A stretch of 7,304 nucleotides of DNA, taken from NCBI GenBank assembly GCA_004552115.1, contig SFPH01000034.1:1-7304 (forward strand). The letters are read 5' to 3'. Below the pieces are notes generated by a model. That model was not told the DNA's origin and did not search any database. It worked only from the letters and a program-made list of their open reading frames with translations. This document shows, in pieces, positions 5,869 through 7,304 of the stretch. A program made the translations under genes and the position numbers. Positions within the stretch are counted from its first letter, which is position 1. The number at the start of each line of letters is the position of its first letter. The DNA is from Bacteroidales bacterium. GTDB taxonomy: Bacteria > Bacteroidota > Bacteroidia > Bacteroidales > UBA932.

Positions 5869-6978
5869 ATGGAAGAAAACAACGGGCGTCTTCTCTCAAT
5901 AGACGCAACAAGAGGATTTGACATGATCTTCATCATGGGATTCAGCGGGGTGATAGCGGCAATATGCAATCTATTCCCAGGCGGAGCAGACAGCTGGCTC
6001 GCAAGCCAGATGACTCATGTGGAGTGGCACGGTTTCCGCCACCACGACACAATCTTCGCCCTCTTCCTGTTCATCTCGGGAATGACATTCCCATTCTCGG
6101 TCGAGAAGAAGCGCAGCATTGGCATGAGCAATGCCGCAATCACTCTCAGCATAGTAAAGCGGGCAATGATCCTCTTCGGATTGGGCCTCATATACGGCGG
6201 GATTCTGAATTTCAACTTTTCCACCTGCCGGATTCCGAGCGTTCTCGGACGAATAGGTCTGGCCTGGATGTTCGCCGCCTTGCTCTACACATTCACAGGT
6301 CGGAGGACCCAAGGGGCAGTGGCAGGAGGCATCCTGATAGGATATTATCTCCTTCTGCGTTTCTGCATCGCTCCCGATGCGCCTGCTGGAGCCGGCCATT
6401 TCTCTCTGGAAGGAAATATAGTCTCCTATGTGGACCGTCTGATAATGCCGAACCACATCCTTTCAAAAGGCGTATATGATCCGGAAGGAATCCTGAGCAC
6501 AATTCCGGCGATTGTCACGGCACTCCTCGGAATGTTTACCGGCCGGTACGTAAAGGAGTCGGAAGACAGCGGCAACAGAAAGACATTGACCATGCTGGCG
6601 GCTGCGGCAATTATGGCAGTAACCGCAATCGTCTGGAACAACTGGTTTCCTGTAAACAAAAAGCTTTGGACAAGTACATTCGTACTGGCCGCAGGAGCCT
6701 GGTCATTGGGTATATTCGCATTGTTCTACTACCTGATCGATGTACGGGGATGGCGAAAGGGAGTCTTATTCTTCCAGGTAATCGGAATGAACTCGATTAC
6801 CATCTATATGGCAATGAGAATTGTCAGTTTCCCATCTATCTCGAATTTTTTCCTTGGAGGTCTGGCTGGCATAGTACCTGAGAATGTCGGTTCCTTGATT
6901 CTTCAGATTGGAACGGTTGCGGCAGGATGGCTGTTCCTGTACTTCCTTTACAAGAAGAAATGTTTCCTCAAGGTATAG
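5869..6978 (+). CDS. Membrane acyltransferase, HGSNAT/NagX-like (DUF5009 type)
   Basis: This 369-residue polytopic protein belongs by pattern to the heparan-alpha-glucosaminide N-acetyltransferase-like family, which moves acetyl groups across the membrane from cytoplasmic acetyl-CoA to a sugar amine outside. The N-terminal signature LLSIDATRGFDMIFIMGFSG (8-27) and HVEWHGFRHHDTIFALFLFI (50-69) are the family hallmarks; H50 aligns by motif with the catalytic His269 of human HGSNAT (H-x-x-W-x-G). Further signatures are a polar-start helix with SVLGRIGLAWMFAALLY (about 123-139) and a C-terminal NSITIYMAMRI (308-318). About ten hydrophobic segments are visible, the last ending in a basic tail (YKKKCFLKV). 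Bacteroidales often carry such genes with glycan or peptidoglycan amino-sugar salvage, but no such gene is next to it here, so the substrate is unknown. The ATG at 5869 is preferred over TTG at 5809, which lies inside the promoter. Confidence 0.83.
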   Translation: MEENNGRLLSIDATRGFDMIFIMGFSGVIAAICNLFPGGADSWLASQMTHVEWHGFRHHDTIFALFLFISGMTFPFSVEKKRSIGMSNAAITLSIVKRAMILFGLGLIYGGILNFNFSTCRIPSVLGRIGLAWMFAALLYTFTGRRTQGAVAGGILIGYYLLLRFCIAPDAPAGAGHFSLEGNIVSYVDRLIMPNHILSKGVYDPEGILSTIPAIVTALLGMFTGRYVKESEDSGNRKTLTMLAAAAIMAVTAIVWNNWFPVNKKLWTSTFVLAAGAWSLGIFALFYYLIDVRGWRKGVLFFQVIGMNSITIYMAMRIVSFPSISNFFLGGLAGIVPENVGSLILQIGTVAAGWLFLYFLYKKKCFLKV

Positions 6979-6993
6979 AATAATTCTGTAAGA

Positions 6994-7010
6994 AATAATC
7001 AGATATTATT
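6994..7010 (+). terminator. Weak AT-rich hairpin after the acyltransferase gene
   Basis: AATAAT and ATTATT arms pair around a 5-nt CAGAT loop, 15 nt after the stop codon. The stem is pure A-U and no U-tract follows, so termination here is doubtful; the strongly folded element just downstream might serve instead. Confidence 0.2.
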
Positions 7011-7143
7011 CAGTCGGCAATGGTTGGGCTCCGGACGGCGTAGCCGCCCGTGGCTCCGTGAACGGTGAGGGGCCCGCCGCAAAGCGGTGGGAGGGATAGC
7101 ACCGAAGGTGCATACCGTTCCGGAGCCCATCGATTGACGACTG
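7011..7143. repeat. 133-bp GC-rich folded element with imperfect 25-bp terminal inverted repeats
   Basis: The ends pair over 25 positions: CAGTCG (7011-7016) with CGACTG (7138-7143), CAAT (7018-7021) with ATTG (7133-7136), and a perfect 11 bp TGGGCTCCGGA (7025-7035) with TCCGGAGCCCA (7119-7129). Inside, CGGC-GTA-GCCG (7036-7046) forms a small hairpin. ACGGT (7062-7066) pairs with ACCGT (7114-7118) and encloses two more hairpins: CCCGCCGC-AAA-GCGGTGGG (7073-7091, one G-T) and GCACC-GAA-GGTGC (7099-7111). The result is a branched, cloverleaf-like fold, far more GC-rich than the AT-rich flanks. It has no credible coding frame. It may be a dispersed palindromic (REP/MITE-like) element or a structured RNA; I do not recognise a named family. 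Confidence 0.6.
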
Positions 7144-7180
7144 ATAAGCATAATGCCTGATATCTTCACTGACTAAAAGA

Positions 7181-7220
7181 CAAAAAAAACGAGTCCACAA
7201 TCAAGTGATTATGGACTCGT
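7181..7220 (-). terminator. Rho-independent terminator of the rRNA operon
   Basis: On the minus strand a 14-bp stem, ACGAGTCCATAATC with GATTGTGGACTCGT (one U-G), closes a 4-nt loop and is followed by eight T. It starts about 5 nt after the 5S rRNA 3' end and ends the rRNA transcript. Confidence 0.92.
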
Positions 7221-7225
7221 CGAAG

Positions 7226-7304
7226 CACGGCGACCGCCTACTCTCCCAACTGGTAGGTCAGTACCATCGGCTCCATCGGGCTTAACTTCTCTGTTCGGAA
7301 TGGG
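7226..7304 (-). rRNA. rrf: 5S ribosomal RNA, 3' part, running off the window
   Basis: On the minus strand the sequence contains the conserved CCCATTCCGAACAGAGAAG block of loop B/C and helix III, then TTAAGCCCGATGG, the helix IV/V region with GGTACT, GGGAGAGTAGG, and a 3' end around GTCGCCGTGC. This resembles Bacteroidota 5S rRNA. About 79 nt are present; the 5' third and, presumably, 23S and 16S rRNA lie beyond the right edge. The exact 3' end (about 7226) is estimated from the expected closing stem and the position of the terminator. Confidence 0.93.

Noticed and set aside
7011..7143. Known ribozyme, attC site or tRNA-like identity for the folded element
   Set aside because: I found no hammerhead core, no integron GTTRRRY core sites and no T-loop or anticodon arm, so I leave it unnamed.
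7006..7200. 64-codon minus-strand frame through the folded element and terminator
   Set aside because: It reads across the inverted repeats and the rRNA terminator; it has no family signal and no SD or promoter of its own.
1..7304. CRISPR array, insertion sequence, prophage, toxin-antitoxin or defence genes
   Set aside because: No spaced direct repeats, transposase or integrase motifs, or small paired genes were seen on either strand.

Overview
The window looks like two unrelated bacterial genomes joined at about position 1905. The left part (1 to ~1905) reads as a Gram-positive clostridial chromosome, probably Oscillospiraceae-like. By eye it is GC-rich, its genes have Shine-Dalgarno sequences (AAGGAG before mscL, AGGTGG before the MinD-like gene), and it has a sigma70-type promoter with a perfect TATAAT. 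It carries mscL, rsmG (4-bp overlap with mscL) and the 5' two-thirds of a MinD/ParA-like ATPase gene.

The right part (~1905 to 7304) reads as Bacteroidales. Its genes have no Shine-Dalgarno sequence, and the promoters match the Bacteroidota sigma-ABfr pattern (TTTG, about 20 bp, TAnnTTTG). The protein families fit, and a 5S rRNA of Bacteroidota type lies at the right edge. From left to right it holds: a minus-strand Sel1-like helical-repeat gene cut off at the junction; a minus-strand tRNA-Cys(GCA) with its own promoter and terminator; a plus-strand membrane-anchored AraC-type regulator divergent from the tRNA; a minus-strand asparagine synthetase B gene (asnB) convergent with the regulator; a divergent plus-strand membrane acyltransferase of the HGSNAT/NagX-like family; an unexplained 133-bp GC-rich folded element (7011-7143); and the terminator plus 3' part of a minus-strand 5S rRNA gene, the end of an rRNA operon that continues beyond the window.

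At the junction two opposite-strand genes are both broken at the same point, each a plausible family member right up to it. The simplest reading is a chimeric metagenomic assembly, although a real recombination cannot be excluded from sequence alone. No operon joins the two halves. Within the Bacteroidales part the genes are mostly single transcription units, each with its own promoter, so no multi-gene pathway can be claimed.

The most interesting non-coding signals are the folded element beside the rRNA operon, and the asnB leader, where an 18-codon open frame runs straight through a terminator-like hairpin that has a competing alternative pairing. I see no CRISPR array, insertion sequence, toxin-antitoxin pair, phage gene or defence system.
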